Origin: Eubacteriales bacterium
Lineage (GTDB): Bacteria > Bacillota > Clostridia > Acetivibrionales > JANLFN01
NCBI GenBank assembly: GCA_024655885.1
Contig: JANLFN010000001.1
Coordinates: 124,001 to 188,000, forward strand
DNA length: 64,000 bases
Reading direction: 5' to 3'
The notes under the pieces were generated by a model. The model was not told where the DNA came from and made no database searches. It worked only from the letters and a program-made list of their open reading frames with translations. Positions 9,760-19,978 of this stretch are shown here, one piece after another. Position 1 is the first letter of the stretch; each line of letters opens with the position of its first letter. The position numbers and the translations under genes are program-made.

Positions 9760-11760
9760 ATGAATCACCTTGATCAACTGACCGTTAACACCATTCGGGT
9801 TTTGTCTGCGGAAGGAGTGCAAAAAGCAAATTCAGGACATCCTGGCCTCCCCCTGGGAGCTGCTCCAATGGCATATACGCTGTGGGCAAAACACATGAGG
9901 CACAATCCGTCAAACCCGGAATGGGTAAACCGTGACAGGTTTATTCTGTCCGCCGGTCATGGATCCATGTTGATATACTCTCTGCTTCATTTATTCGGAT
10001 ACGGCCTTACTATAGATGATTTGAAGAATTTCCGGCAGTGGAAGAGCAGAACCCCCGGACATCCCGAATTTGGCCATACGGTAGGGATTGAGACCACTAC
10101 CGGACCTCTGGGACAGGGAGTGGCCAACGGTGTGGGAATGGCGGTTGCCGAAGCCTATCTTTCGGCAAAATTCAACCGTCCCGGGTATCCTGTGGTAGAC
10201 CATTACACCTATGTGCTTTGCGGAGACGGATGCATGATGGAAGGCGTGGCATCGGAAGCCGTCTCACTGGCGGGAACACTTGGGCTGGGGAAATTGATCC
10301 TGCTGTACGATTCCAATTCCATAACCATTGAGGGAAATACGGATATTGCTTTCCGGGAAGATGTGGGGAAGCGTTTTGAAGCATGCGGCTGGCAGGTAAT
10401 CCATGTACAGGACGGAAACGACATGGAGGCCATAAGCAAAGCCATTGATGAGGCGAAGGCCGAAACGGAAAAACCCTCTTTGATAAAAATAACCACCGAA
10501 ATAGGATACGGCTGTCCTCCGAAGCAGGGCAAGGCGTCGGCCCACGGCGAGCCCTTGGGTGAGGAAAACATAAAGTTGTTGAAAGAAACCCTGGGCTGCG
10601 GCCATGAGGACTCTTTTTACGTGCCGCCGCAGGTCAGGGACCATATGGCTGAAATAAGGAACCGGTTGGAAAAATATGAAGCGGAGTGGAAGGAAAAGTG
10701 GGAAGGCTACAGCAGGGAATACCCCGCACTGGCAGCCGAATGGGAAAAGTGGCACCGCAAGGAGCTTTCCGCCGATTTCTTAAAGAACGGGGAGTTCTGG
10801 ACGTTTGAAGAAAAGCCCAATGCTACCAGAAATGCTTCCGGTGAAGTATTAAACCGCCTTGCCAAGTATATTCCCAACCTCATCGGAGGATCTGCCGACC
10901 TTGCGCCTTCAAATAAAACACAGCTAAAAGGAAAAGGAGATTTTTCCGCGGAGGATTATTTAGGTTCAAACCTACACTTCGGTGTCCGCGAACATGCGAT
11001 GGCGGCCATCGCCAACGGGATGTGCGTACACGGAGGACTGGTGCCGTATGTGGCCACCTTTTTCGTATTCAGCGACTATATGAAGCCGGCTATGCGCCTG
11101 TCCGCGCTGATGGGCCTGCCTGTGGTGTACGTACTGACCCACGACAGCATCGGCGTAGGAGAGGATGGACCTACTCACCAGCCTGTGGAGCAGCTTGCCT
11201 CCATACGGAGCACCCCCAATTTTATTGATTTTCGCCCTGCAGATTCCAAAGAAACCGCTGCAGCATGGTATTTTGCCGTTACGAGAAGGAACAGCCCCAC
11301 GGCAATCATGTTAACAAGGCAGAATTTGCCCCAGTTGAAAGAGACAGGTGCCGGAGCGTTAAAAGGGGCTTACGTTTTGCTGCACTCTGAAAAACAGACG
11401 CCGGATATTATCCTGATAGCCACCGGGTCGGAAGTAAAACTGGCCTATGAGGCCCACAAGGTGCTGAAGGAAAAAGGAATTGATGCACGGGTGGTAAGCA
11501 TGCCTTCCATGAGTCTGTTTGAAGAGCAGACAGAGGAGTATAAGAACAGCGTTTTGCCCAAAAACGTGACCAAGAGGCTGGCTATTGAAGCGGGTTCCTC
11601 CTTTGGCTGGCACAAATACACAGGTCCTGAAGGGAGCATCATTTCCCTGGACCACTTTGGCGCATCCGCTCCCAGCGACGTGCTGTTTAAAGAATTCGGG
11701 TTTACTGTTGAGAACGTGGTGGAGCATGCGGAAAAACTGGTTAACGGCCAAAACTTTTAA
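9760..11760 (+). CDS. tkt: Transketolase
   Basis: Thiamine-diphosphate enzyme of the non-oxidative pentose phosphate pathway. Full length (666 aa). Seen: the N-terminal [14 protein letters not shown] motif, the ThDP/Mg motif [13 protein letters not shown] near residue 155, a central FGVREHAM with the catalytic Glu, and [23 protein letters not shown] lies 7 nt upstream of the ATG. It starts 27 nt after the PyrE-like gene, so it may read through from the pyr operon and would link PRPP supply to pyrimidine synthesis (inference). Confidence 0.96.
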   Translation: MNHLDQLTVNTIRVLSAEGVQKANSGHPGLPLGAAPMAYTLWAKHMRHNPSNPEWVNRDRFILSAGHGSMLIYSLLHLFGYGLTIDDLKNFRQWKSRTPGHPEFGHTVGIETTTGPLGQGVANGVGMAVAEAYLSAKFNRPGYPVVDHYTYVLCGDGCMMEGVASEAVSLAGTLGLGKLILLYDSNSITIEGNTDIAFREDVGKRFEACGWQVIHVQDGNDMEAISKAIDEAKAETEKPSLIKITTEIGYGCPPKQGKASAHGEPLGEENIKLLKETLGCGHEDSFYVPPQVRDHMAEIRNRLEKYEAEWKEKWEGYSREYPALAAEWEKWHRKELSADFLKNGEFWTFEEKPNATRNASGEVLNRLAKYIPNLIGGSADLAPSNKTQLKGKGDFSAEDYLGSNLHFGVREHAMAAIANGMCVHGGLVPYVATFFVFSDYMKPAMRLSALMGLPVVYVLTHDSIGVGEDGPTHQPVEQLASIRSTPNFIDFRPADSKETAAAWYFAVTRRNSPTAIMLTRQNLPQLKETGAGALKGAYVLLHSEKQTPDIILIATGSEVKLAYEAHKVLKEKGIDARVVSMPSMSLFEEQTEEYKNSVLPKNVTKRLAIEAGSSFGWHKYTGPEGSIISLDHFGASAPSDVLFKEFGFTVENVVEHAEKLVNGQNF

Positions 11761-11855
11761 ACTGAACTCTATTTGCTGTTTTTTCCTTATTCTAATCATA
11801 TTATTTTCTAAATCAGGAATAATATATCTTGATGATTATTTTAAGGAGTTTTTAT

Positions 11856-12137
11856 ATGGATACAAAGCATGAAGATTTTGAGTCATATTTTGATATCAGC
11901 CAGGTGTCGTTTAAAAATGTCAGCAGCGAGTTCGAACGAAAATTCAGGGAGCGGTACAATAATTCCTTAAAACTGATGTCCAATAAAAAAGACAGGCTGT
12001 CCAAATCCAGTGGGGCCAATTCCATGAGCATTCTTGAAAAAATGGCGAGACAGATCCACTATTACGACAGTGAATCGGTTTTTGAAGCCAGCTACAAGGA
12101 AATACTGGATGAGTATGAGCCTTTTACCGAAACATAA
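11856..12137 (+). CDS. Small hypothetical protein
   Basis: 93 aa, highly charged, no membrane segment or recognised domain. The start is fixed by AAGGAG six nucleotides before the ATG at 11856; an upstream in-frame ATG lacks a site. The sequence is rich in Lys, Asp/Glu and Ser and looks helical. It follows tkt after 95 nt and is followed by a strong hairpin. I do not recognise the family. Confidence 0.65.
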   Translation: MDTKHEDFESYFDISQVSFKNVSSEFERKFRERYNNSLKLMSNKKDRLSKSSGANSMSILEKMARQIHYYDSESVFEASYKEILDEYEPFTET

Positions 12138-12193
12138 TAATGTAAGTTTGGGGACGACAGATTGTGTGAAAAGTAATGTAAATTGATGCTTTT

Positions 12194-12240
12194 AAATTCG
12201 CAGGATGATCATGTTATCAGCTCATCCTGCGAATTTTGTT
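12194..12240 (+). terminator. Strong hairpin, probable terminator of the tkt/small-ORF unit
   Basis: A 15-bp perfect stem (12194-12208 with 12222-12236; arms contain TTCGCAGGATGA and TCATCCTGCGAA) with a 13-nt loop, followed by TTTTGTTT. A second GGGGC/GCCCC hairpin with a 3-nt loop follows at about 12244-12260. The rest of the 12138-12446 gap is AT-rich and holds the uppP promoter. Confidence 0.7.
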
Positions 12241-12334
12241 TAAAAGGGGCTTCGCCCCTTAGGCCTCAGTTTTAGTTTTGAGCAATTTTTATAAAAAAGT
12301 GCTGCAAGGTGAAAAGTTTAAAAACAATTAACCT

Positions 12335-12363
12335 TTGTACTTGCATTGCTTTTAGTGTATAAT
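12335..12363 (+). promoter_or_regulatory. Sigma-A type promoter for uppP
   Basis: TTGTAC at 12335-12340, a 17-nt spacer, and TATAAT at 12358-12363, about 85 nt before the uppP start. No other signal was recognised in the leader. Confidence 0.6.
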
Positions 12364-12446
12364 TATAGAATATGATTTCAGGCAAGTTTGCGCAACATCA
12401 TGAATACATTTATTTTAACTGAATTTTAAGTAGAAAGGTTTTTATC

Positions 12447-13265
12447 ATGGAAAATTTGATTCTGGTATTAAAAGCGGTCATTATCGGCATTGTTGAGGGA
12501 ATAACCGAGTTTTTGCCCATATCCTCCACGGGACATATGATTCTTGTGGGGCATTTTATAAAATTCGAAGGCGATTTTGCCAAGCTTTTTGAGATAGTAA
12601 TCCAGCTGGGAGCCATTCTGGCCATTATTGTCCTGTACAAAAAGAAAATTTTCAATTCCCTGAAGAGCTTAAATCCGGGAGGGATGGGGTTCAAACTGTG
12701 GTCCGGAATCATTCTTGCGTTTATCCCTTCGGGCATTGTCGCCCTGCTGTTCTATGACAAGATTAAAGAGCTGCTGATGGGGCCGGTCACCGTGGCGGCG
12801 GCCCTTTTGGCCGGTGGTCTGTGGATGATTTACGCGGAAAAAAAATACCGGAAGAATAAGAAAACTTTAAAGATTGAAGATGTAAGTTACAGGCAGGCTT
12901 TCATCATCGGGCTGTTTCAATGCATATCCCTGCTGTGGCCGGGTTTTTCAAGGTCGGCCTCAACCATCATCGGCGGATGGATTGTAGGCCTGTCCACCGG
13001 GGCTGCGGCGGAATTTTCCTTTTTTCTCGCGCTGCCCACCATGATTATTGCGTCGGGATATTCTCTTTTAAAAGCGGATATGGCTTTAAGCGGCATTGAG
13101 GTGGCCTCTTTGGTCATCGGCTTTATTGTATCTTTTGTGGTAGCCCTGATCGTGGTAGACCGGTTTATATCCTTCTTAAAGAAAAAGCCCATGGTAGGCT
13201 TTGCTCTTTACAGGATACTGGTGGGAGTCATTATTCTGGCTTTTGCCCTGTTTGGAATCCTGTAG
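12447..13265 (+). CDS. uppP: Undecaprenyl-diphosphatase
   Basis: Integral membrane phosphatase (BacA/UppP) that recycles undecaprenyl pyrophosphate for cell-wall synthesis and gives bacitracin tolerance. Seen: the N-terminal EGITEFLPISSTGHM motif and the second signature PGFSRSASTIIGGW, both active-site motifs of this family, with about eight hydrophobic segments. 272 aa, normal length. An AGAAAGG site precedes the ATG. It appears monocistronic with its own promoter. Confidence 0.95.
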   Translation: MENLILVLKAVIIGIVEGITEFLPISSTGHMILVGHFIKFEGDFAKLFEIVIQLGAILAIIVLYKKKIFNSLKSLNPGGMGFKLWSGIILAFIPSGIVALLFYDKIKELLMGPVTVAAALLAGGLWMIYAEKKYRKNKKTLKIEDVSYRQAFIIGLFQCISLLWPGFSRSASTIIGGWIVGLSTGAAAEFSFFLALPTMIIASGYSLLKADMALSGIEVASLVIGFIVSFVVALIVVDRFISFLKKKPMVGFALYRILVGVIILAFALFGIL

Positions 13266-13365
13266 CTTCTCTCCCCTGTATTGAAATTTACTTTGCATTA
13301 TATTACCATTAAAGGGGAAATACTACTTACATATATTATTTTTCAATCCAGGAGGTTTTTAGAAT

Positions 13366-14805
13366 TTGAGCATCGATACCGAAGGAAGAAAAACCAGAGA
13401 GGTCTGCGCCGAAGACATTGCTTTGCAGCAGCAGTATATAGAAAAGGTTAAGGAACTCAATTTTCTGTCCGCCGCCCAAAAAGGAAAGCCGAAGCACTAC
13501 AGTATTTCCACCTTCGGCTGCCAGATGAATGAAAATGACTCGGAAAGACTGGCCGGAATGCTGAATGCCATGGGTTACACCGAGACAGGAGATATTCAAC
13601 AAAGTGATATAATCCTATATAATACATGTTGTGTAAGAGAAAACGCGGAATTAAAGGTTTATGGACACCTGGGAGCATTAAAGAAATTGAAAAGGGAAAA
13701 TCCCGACCTGGTCATCGCCGTATGCGGATGCATGATGCAGCAGAGTGAAGTGGTGGAGCATATCAGGCAAAAATACGGGCACGTGGATCTTATTTTCGGG
13801 ACCCACAACCTTTACAGGTTTCCGGAATTATTGCACAAGGCCCTTGTGCATAAGGAGACGGTCATTGATATTTGGGAGTCGTCCGGGGTAATAGCGGAAA
13901 ATATGCCTATTACACGGAAGGAATCGGTGAAAGCATGGATAACTGTGATGTACGGCTGCAACAACTTCTGCTCGTACTGTATCGTGCCCTATGTGCGCGG
14001 AAGGGAGCGCAGCCGCAGGGTTGATGACATTGTTAATGAAGTTAAGACGTTAGGACGACAGGGCTATAAAGAAATCACCCTATTAGGTCAAAACGTGAAT
14101 TCCTACGGCAAGGACTTTGGGGATAGTACCGACTTTGCAGACCTGCTGGAGAAGGTCAATGAAGTTGAAGGCATTTCAAGGATAAGGTTTATGACCTCGC
14201 ACCCTAAGGACCTTTCAGACAAACTGATTGAGGCTATGAGGAACTGTGAAAAGGTCTGCGAGCACCTCCATCTTCCGGTACAGGCAGGAAGCAGCAAAGT
14301 CCTGAAAGAGATGAACAGAAAGTATACAAAAGAACAGTATCTGGACCTGGTATCCAGAATAAGGGCAAGGATTCCCGGGATATCCCTGACCACCGATATT
14401 ATCGTCGGGTTCCCCGGGGAGACGGAGGAGGATTTTGAAGACACATTGAGTGTCCTAAAACAGGTCCGGTTTGATATGGCCTATACCTTCCTTTACTCCA
14501 AAAGGACAGGAACTCCTGCAGCCAAGCGTCCGGAGCAGGTGCCTGAAGAAATAAAAAAGCAGAGGTTTGACAGGCTTTTGGAAGTACAGAACAAGATAAG
14601 CAAGGAAATTAACGACGGACTTTTGCATAAGGAAGTGGAGGTCCTGGTGGAGGGCTTGAGTAAAAACAGCGCAAGGAAGTACAGCGGCAGGACCAGGACA
14701 AACAAAATTGTTAACTTCAAGGGAAGCAATGAGCTGGTGGGGAAGCTGGTTAAAGTGAGAATTGAGAAGATACATACCTGGTCATTGGAAGGAACAATAA
14801 TTTGA
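13366..14805 (+). CDS. miaB: tRNA-2-methylthio-N6-dimethylallyladenosine synthase
   Basis: Radical SAM methylthiotransferase acting on i6A37 of tRNA, the modification made by MiaA (also in this window). Seen: the N-terminal UPF0004 domain with its Cys residues (STFGCQMNENDS, NTCCVRENA, VCGCMMQ), the radical SAM CxxxCxxC in GCNNFCSYCIVPY near residue 200, and a C-terminal TRAM domain. 479 aa. The TTG start at 13366 is supported by GGAGG nine nucleotides upstream. It heads the miaB-ricA-mutS-mutL-miaA-hfq cluster. Confidence 0.95.
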   Translation: MSIDTEGRKTREVCAEDIALQQQYIEKVKELNFLSAAQKGKPKHYSISTFGCQMNENDSERLAGMLNAMGYTETGDIQQSDIILYNTCCVRENAELKVYGHLGALKKLKRENPDLVIAVCGCMMQQSEVVEHIRQKYGHVDLIFGTHNLYRFPELLHKALVHKETVIDIWESSGVIAENMPITRKESVKAWITVMYGCNNFCSYCIVPYVRGRERSRRVDDIVNEVKTLGRQGYKEITLLGQNVNSYGKDFGDSTDFADLLEKVNEVEGISRIRFMTSHPKDLSDKLIEAMRNCEKVCEHLHLPVQAGSSKVLKEMNRKYTKEQYLDLVSRIRARIPGISLTTDIIVGFPGETEEDFEDTLSVLKQVRFDMAYTFLYSKRTGTPAAKRPEQVPEEIKKQRFDRLLEVQNKISKEINDGLLHKEVEVLVEGLSKNSARKYSGRTRTNKIVNFKGSNELVGKLVKVRIEKIHTWSLEGTII

Positions 14806-14816
14806 GGAGGACGAAC

Positions 14817-15203
14817 ATGGATATTATTCAAAAAGCCAAAGAGCTTGGGCAAATGATCGGTGATTCGGAAGAGATGCTGAACCTGAAGGAATCCGAGGCG
14901 GAAATAGAGCAGGATGACAGGGCCAGAACGCTTATGAACGACTACAAGCTGCTGCAGGTGGAACTGGTAAAGGCCACACGGGAAAAAAGGGACAGCGCGA
15001 TTATAGAAGAAATTAAGGGAAGACTTGTTTCAAAACAGGAGGAGATAAATCACTATGATGTTACAGCAAGGTATTTAACCGCAAAAAAGATTTTTGACGG
15101 CTTTATGAAGGAAATTAACGATGTTATAATATATTCGATCACAGGAGAAGAACCATGTTCTTCCGGTAAATGCAGCTCCTGCGGGGGTGGCTGCAGCAAG
15201 TAG
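14817..15203 (+). CDS. ricA: YlbF/YmcA family protein (RicA-like) with Cys-rich tail
   Basis: 128-aa mostly helical protein of the YlbF/YmcA (DUF964) family. It lies directly downstream of miaB and upstream of mutS; in Bacillus subtilis ymcA (ricA) likewise follows the miaB homologue ymcB. Family members form the Fe-S/FAD-containing Ric (Y) complex that affects RNase Y processing and the Spo0A phosphorelay. Seen: the C-terminus ends in four cysteines, CSSGKCSSCGGGCSK, spaced as a metal or Fe-S ligand set. The ATG at 14817 has GAGGAGG eight nucleotides upstream. The family call is firm; equivalence to RicA rests on synteny. Confidence 0.8.
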   Translation: MDIIQKAKELGQMIGDSEEMLNLKESEAEIEQDDRARTLMNDYKLLQVELVKATREKRDSAIIEEIKGRLVSKQEEINHYDVTARYLTAKKIFDGFMKEINDVIIYSITGEEPCSSGKCSSCGGGCSK

Positions 15204-15215
15204 GAGTTAATAAAA

Positions 15216-15247
15216 GGCTGAGGGGCTGAGAAGCTGAGAAGCTGAGG
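15216..15247 (+). repeat. Short 8-bp tandem repeat before mutS
   Basis: Four copies of GCTGAG at an exact 8-nt period (15217, 15225, 15233, 15241) in the ricA-mutS gap. No function is evident; this may be a slippage-prone tract. Confidence 0.75.
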
Positions 15248-15293
15248 AATAAAGCAAGAACACGTATATTGACAAAAAACGTGAGGTAGTGTA

Positions 15294-17915
15294 ATGGCAG
15301 CTGTCACACCAATGATGCAACAGTATTTGGATATAAAGGAACAATACAGGGATTGTATCCTTTTTTTCAGACTTGGCGATTTCTATGAGATGTTTTTTGA
15401 CGATGCGGAAACCGCATCAAAAGAGCTGGAAATCACATTGACAGGCAGAGACTGCGGTTTGGAAGAGAGAGCTCCTATGTGCGGAGTTCCTTTTCATTCC
15501 GCTGATTCCTATATATCCAGATTAATCAGCAAAGGCTATAAAGTGGCCATATGCGAACAGGTGGAAGACCCGTCCCTCGCAAAGGGGATTGTAAAAAGGG
15601 ATGTGATCAGGGTTGTTACCCCGGGGACGGTCACAGATTCCACCATGCTGGAGGAAAAAAAGAACAATTATCTCATGGCGGTCTATAAAAACGGCTTTTT
15701 CTTCGGGATAGCGACTGTTGACCTTTCCACCGGAGAATTCAATACCACCCAGATCAATTGGGGCAATACCTACGACAAACTCAAGGACGAAATTGCGAAG
15801 TTTATGCCGTCGGAGATGATTGTAAACAGTGAATTCTATAACGATTCACCCCTTTTGGCCGGGATAGCCAACAGGTTTAACACCTATATTTCACCGTACG
15901 ATGACAGGTATTTTGCCGGAGAATACGCATTCAGTAAAGTAAAGGACAGGTTTAAAGACCAGGGAATTACAGGCGGGGAATACTGTCTTTGGGCCAATGC
16001 TTCCGGAGCCCTGCTTGAATACCTTGAACAGACGCAGAAAGTCAACCTGGAGCATATTCAGAGTTTAAACGTATACAAAATTGAAGAATTTATGGTGCTG
16101 GATGTTTCGACCCGCCGGAATCTGGAATTGACCGAAACCCTCAGAGAAAAATCGAGAAAAGGGACTCTCCTGTGGGTTCTTGACCGCACAGTCACTTCCA
16201 TGGGCGGCAGAACCCTCAGAAAATGGATAGAGCAGCCCCTCATCAGCGTTCCGGATATTAACAGCAGGTTAAATGCGGTCAATGAAATGAAAGACAAATT
16301 CATGGCCAGAATGGAAATCCGTGAACTGTTGAAGAAGGTATACGACATAGAGAGGCTTATGGGAAAGGTTATACTCGGGAGTGTCAACTGCAGGGATCTG
16401 GTGGCATTAAAGAACTCTCTGGGGCAAATACCTTATATTATGAATATTTTAAAGGACTGCACTTCCGACTTATTGGTTATGAATTATAACCGCCTTGATG
16501 CGCTGGAGGATGTGTTTGAACTGATTGAAAACGCCATTGTGGATGACCCTCCTGTAGCCGTAAAAGAGGGAGGAATCATCAAGAAGGGCTTTAACCAGGA
16601 AGTGGACAAGCTTAGAAGCGCAACCACCGAAGGAAAAAACTGGATTGCGGCACTGGAGAGCGCTGAAAGGGAGAAGACGGGCATAAAAAACCTGAAAGTG
16701 GGATACAACAGAGTGTTCGGATATTATATCGAAGTGACCAAGTCCTATTATTCCCAGGTGCCCGACAGCTATATAAGGAAGCAGACCCTGGCAAACTGTG
16801 AGAGATATATCACCCAGGAACTAAAAGAGATTGAGGATACCATTCTGGGAGCGGAAGAAAAGGTTATTGAACTGGAATACCGGCTGTTTTTGAGTATTAA
16901 AGATAAAATTGCATCGGAAGTCCACCGGATTAAAAACACTGCAAGAAGTATAAGTGAAATCGATGTGATTTGCTCTTTGGCGGAAGTTGCCGACAGGGAA
17001 TCCTACTGTATGCCCCGGGTCACATTAGACGGTGAGATATCCATCGTGGACGGACGTCATCCCGTGGTGGAGAAGATGGTGGACCAGGGCAGTTTTGTGC
17101 CCAACGATACGGTACTGAATATGGATGAGGACCGCCTGGCAATTATTACGGGGCCCAATATGGCAGGAAAGTCCACCTATATGCGCCAGGTTGCCCTGAT
17201 TGTCCTTATGGCTCAAATTGGAAGCTTTGTTCCTGCAAAATCGGCGGTTATCGGCATTGTGGACAGGATATTTACCAGGGTAGGAGCCTCGGATGACCTG
17301 GCGGCAGGACAGAGCACTTTTATGGTCGAGATGTCCGAGGTAGCAAACATATTGAATAACGCCACCTCAAGAAGCCTGCTGGTCCTGGACGAAATAGGCA
17401 GGGGAACCAGCACTTTCGACGGGCTGAGCATTGCCTGGTCGGTCATTGAGTTTATAAGCGACAAGGAAAAAATGGGATGCAGGACTTTGTTTGCCACACA
17501 TTACCATGAGCTGACCCAACTGGAGGGCAAGATTACAGGGATTAAGAATTACTGCATATCTGTGAAGGAAAAAGGGGAAGATATAATTTTTCTCAGAAAA
17601 ATTATCCGGGGAGGAGCCGACGACAGCTACGGTATACAGGTGGCGCGGCTTGCCGGACTGCCCGGTCCCGTGATAGACAGGGCCAAGGAAATACTCCATG
17701 AGCTCAACGACGCGGATATAAGCAAGAAGGAAATCAAAGCCAGGCGGGGCAAAAAGCCTATTGAGGGACAGCTGGAACTTTTCTCGTATATAAACGTCTC
17801 AAAAACAGAAAACGAGATCCTGGAGGAATTAAAGAATATCGATATATCCGCAGTAACTCCCCTTGAGGCGCTGAATATTATATACAGGCTGCAGCAAAAG
17901 GCGAAAAAGGGATAA
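15294..17915 (+). CDS. mutS: DNA mismatch repair protein MutS
   Basis: Mismatch recognition ATPase. Seen: the N-terminal mismatch-binding motif LFFRLGDFYEMF with the conserved Phe-x-Glu, the Walker A GPNMAGKSTYMRQ near residue 620, the Walker B LVLDEIGRGTSTFDG and the signature helix region FATHYHEL. 873 aa, full length. The GTGAGGTAGTGTA leader gives only a modest ribosome-binding site before the ATG. Forms a repair module with mutL immediately downstream. Confidence 0.97.
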   Translation: MAAVTPMMQQYLDIKEQYRDCILFFRLGDFYEMFFDDAETASKELEITLTGRDCGLEERAPMCGVPFHSADSYISRLISKGYKVAICEQVEDPSLAKGIVKRDVIRVVTPGTVTDSTMLEEKKNNYLMAVYKNGFFFGIATVDLSTGEFNTTQINWGNTYDKLKDEIAKFMPSEMIVNSEFYNDSPLLAGIANRFNTYISPYDDRYFAGEYAFSKVKDRFKDQGITGGEYCLWANASGALLEYLEQTQKVNLEHIQSLNVYKIEEFMVLDVSTRRNLELTETLREKSRKGTLLWVLDRTVTSMGGRTLRKWIEQPLISVPDINSRLNAVNEMKDKFMARMEIRELLKKVYDIERLMGKVILGSVNCRDLVALKNSLGQIPYIMNILKDCTSDLLVMNYNRLDALEDVFELIENAIVDDPPVAVKEGGIIKKGFNQEVDKLRSATTEGKNWIAALESAEREKTGIKNLKVGYNRVFGYYIEVTKSYYSQVPDSYIRKQTLANCERYITQELKEIEDTILGAEEKVIELEYRLFLSIKDKIASEVHRIKNTARSISEIDVICSLAEVADRESYCMPRVTLDGEISIVDGRHPVVEKMVDQGSFVPNDTVLNMDEDRLAIITGPNMAGKSTYMRQVALIVLMAQIGSFVPAKSAVIGIVDRIFTRVGASDDLAAGQSTFMVEMSEVANILNNATSRSLLVLDEIGRGTSTFDGLSIAWSVIEFISDKEKMGCRTLFATHYHELTQLEGKITGIKNYCISVKEKGEDIIFLRKIIRGGADDSYGIQVARLAGLPGPVIDRAKEILHELNDADISKKEIKARRGKKPIEGQLELFSYINVSKTENEILEELKNIDISAVTPLEALNIIYRLQQKAKKG

Positions 17916-17986
17916 TGGTATGAGAAACACACTTCTGTTTACTCGGGGCATCCTTGCTGAAAAAGGTGGATATAGAAGGGTTGAAT

Positions 17987-19978
17987 ATGGGTAAGATAGT
18001 TATTCTGGATGAAAGCACATCAAATAAAATTGCAGCCGGTGAGGTTATAGAAAGGCCCGCCTCTGTGGTGAAGGAACTGGTTGAAAATGCCATTGATGCC
18101 GGGGCGGACAGTATTTCGGTTGAAATAAAAAACGGGGGTATCTCTTATATAAAAGTAACCGATAATGGGGCAGGCATTGAGGAAGATGATGTGGAAATAG
18201 CGTTTGAAAGGCATGCTACAAGCAAAATCAGGAATTCCGGGGACCTTGAATCAATAACCACCCTGGGGTTCAGGGGAGAAGCGCTTGCAAGCATTGCGGC
18301 GGTATCCTCGGTAGAAGTCGTTTCAAGGGTATCAAAGAAGCCCTATGGAACTTTTTTAAAGATAGAGGGAGGAAGGGTAAAGGAATCGGGTCAGAAAGGC
18401 TGTCCTGCAGGCACGGTGTTTACTGTAAAGGATCTTTTTTTTAATACCCCCGCCCGGTTTAAATTTTTGAAAAAGGACAGCACCGAAGCAGGCTATGTGG
18501 CTGATCTTATTACCCGTATGGCACTGGGAAATCCGGGAATTTCCTTCAAGCTTGTGAGCAATAATTCCTCCGTTATTCATACACCCGGGAACAATGACTT
18601 ACTGAGCACCATCTTCAGTCTATATGGACGCGAAGTTGCAGGCAGCACTATAAAAATGGACTATAAGGATAATAAGTTCAAGATCACCGGGTATGCGGGA
18701 AAAGCGGAAATAGCCAGGTCCAACCGCAATCACCAGTCTATTTTTGTCAACGGCAGGTATGTTAAAAGCAAATTGATCGCCTCCGCCATTGATGAGGCCT
18801 ATAAAACCTTGCTCATGAAAAACAAGTACGCCTTTATTGTCATGAATATAGAGGTGAATCCCATGCTGGTGGATGTGAATGTGCACCCTACCAAGATGGA
18901 AATAAGGTTTTCGGACGAGCAGGACGTATTTAGAAGTATTTATCATGCGGTTAATAATGCTCTTTTGAGCAGGTCCCAAATTAAAGAGGCTTCCTTGGAC
19001 GGCCCGGAAAAGCTTAATTATAGAATGAATCAAAACGTCTTTGACAGGCAGAACTATGCACAGCAAAAGCTTGATACATGCGGCAGCTTTACCGTAGACA
19101 AGCAGGAAAGAGGAGATGCCGCCGATAATCTGGCTTCAGGGCCGTTAAAAAAGAATAATTTTCTTGTAATGGAAAATAATAATGGTGAGGAGGTTGTTTC
19201 TGGCAAAAACAGAGGAAATGAAGGGCCGGCCCGGGAAAGTATGGGTAATATTTCCGCTGAAGAGAAACGGGGGAAGGAGGAAGAAAAAGCGGCACGTAAA
19301 AATGCAGCTGCTGCCGCAGATGCATTTCAGGATGCAAAGAAAGATGGGGCTGAATATAACCGTACACAGTTCCAAAGGGATGAACCTGTAAAAGAAAAGC
19401 TGACGGGCTATAAAATTATCGGACAGGCATTTTCCACTTATATTTTTCTCCAGCGGGAGGGAGAAATTCTGGTAATCGATCAGCATGCCGCCCATGAGAG
19501 GATAACCTTTGAAGAGCTGAAAAAAAAGTATTCAAACAAGGAACATCTTTCCCAATTTCTACTGGCTCCTGTGGTTGTAGAGCTTACCAGCGAGGAGCAT
19601 GGATTTGTTTTTAACCACAAGAGTTTTTTTGAGAGTTTAGGTTTTATATTTGAAAGTTTTGGCAATAATTCTATTATCTTAAGATCCGTACCTGTAAAAA
19701 GCGATACCGAATCAGTCAGGGAGGTTTTTTTACAGGTTGTTGACCACATTATAGGTGTTGAAAAATCCGATTTTACTGAAAACGTGGAAGATATATTATA
19801 TACATTGGCATGTAAGGCGGCAATAAAAGCCAATAAGAAACTGGATGACATTGAAATACGAAATATATTAAAAAACTTGGAGAACATTGAAAACCCATAC
19901 ACATGCCCCCACGGGCGTCCAACCATAATAAAAATCACCCGGAACGAACTTGAAAAAATGTTTAAAAGGATTGTATGA
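17987..19978 (+). CDS. mutL: DNA mismatch repair protein MutL
   Basis: GHKL ATPase coordinating repair after MutS. Seen: the N-terminal KIAAGEVIERPASVVKELVENAIDAGA block with the ATP-Mg Glu/Asn, TLGFRGEALASIA, a variable charged linker (about residues 340-460), and the C-terminal endonuclease motif DQHAAHER-x4-E. MutL is therefore expected to nick DNA itself, and no mutH is seen. The start at 17987 is chosen for its GAAGGG site and family N-terminus; an in-frame TTG start at 17954 would add 11 residues. Confidence 0.95.
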   Translation: MGKIVILDESTSNKIAAGEVIERPASVVKELVENAIDAGADSISVEIKNGGISYIKVTDNGAGIEEDDVEIAFERHATSKIRNSGDLESITTLGFRGEALASIAAVSSVEVVSRVSKKPYGTFLKIEGGRVKESGQKGCPAGTVFTVKDLFFNTPARFKFLKKDSTEAGYVADLITRMALGNPGISFKLVSNNSSVIHTPGNNDLLSTIFSLYGREVAGSTIKMDYKDNKFKITGYAGKAEIARSNRNHQSIFVNGRYVKSKLIASAIDEAYKTLLMKNKYAFIVMNIEVNPMLVDVNVHPTKMEIRFSDEQDVFRSIYHAVNNALLSRSQIKEASLDGPEKLNYRMNQNVFDRQNYAQQKLDTCGSFTVDKQERGDAADNLASGPLKKNNFLVMENNNGEEVVSGKNRGNEGPARESMGNISAEEKRGKEEEKAARKNAAAAADAFQDAKKDGAEYNRTQFQRDEPVKEKLTGYKIIGQAFSTYIFLQREGEILVIDQHAAHERITFEELKKKYSNKEHLSQFLLAPVVVELTSEEHGFVFNHKSFFESLGFIFESFGNNSIILRSVPVKSDTESVREVFLQVVDHIIGVEKSDFTENVEDILYTLACKAAIKANKKLDDIEIRNILKNLENIENPYTCPHGRPTIIKITRNELEKMFKRIV

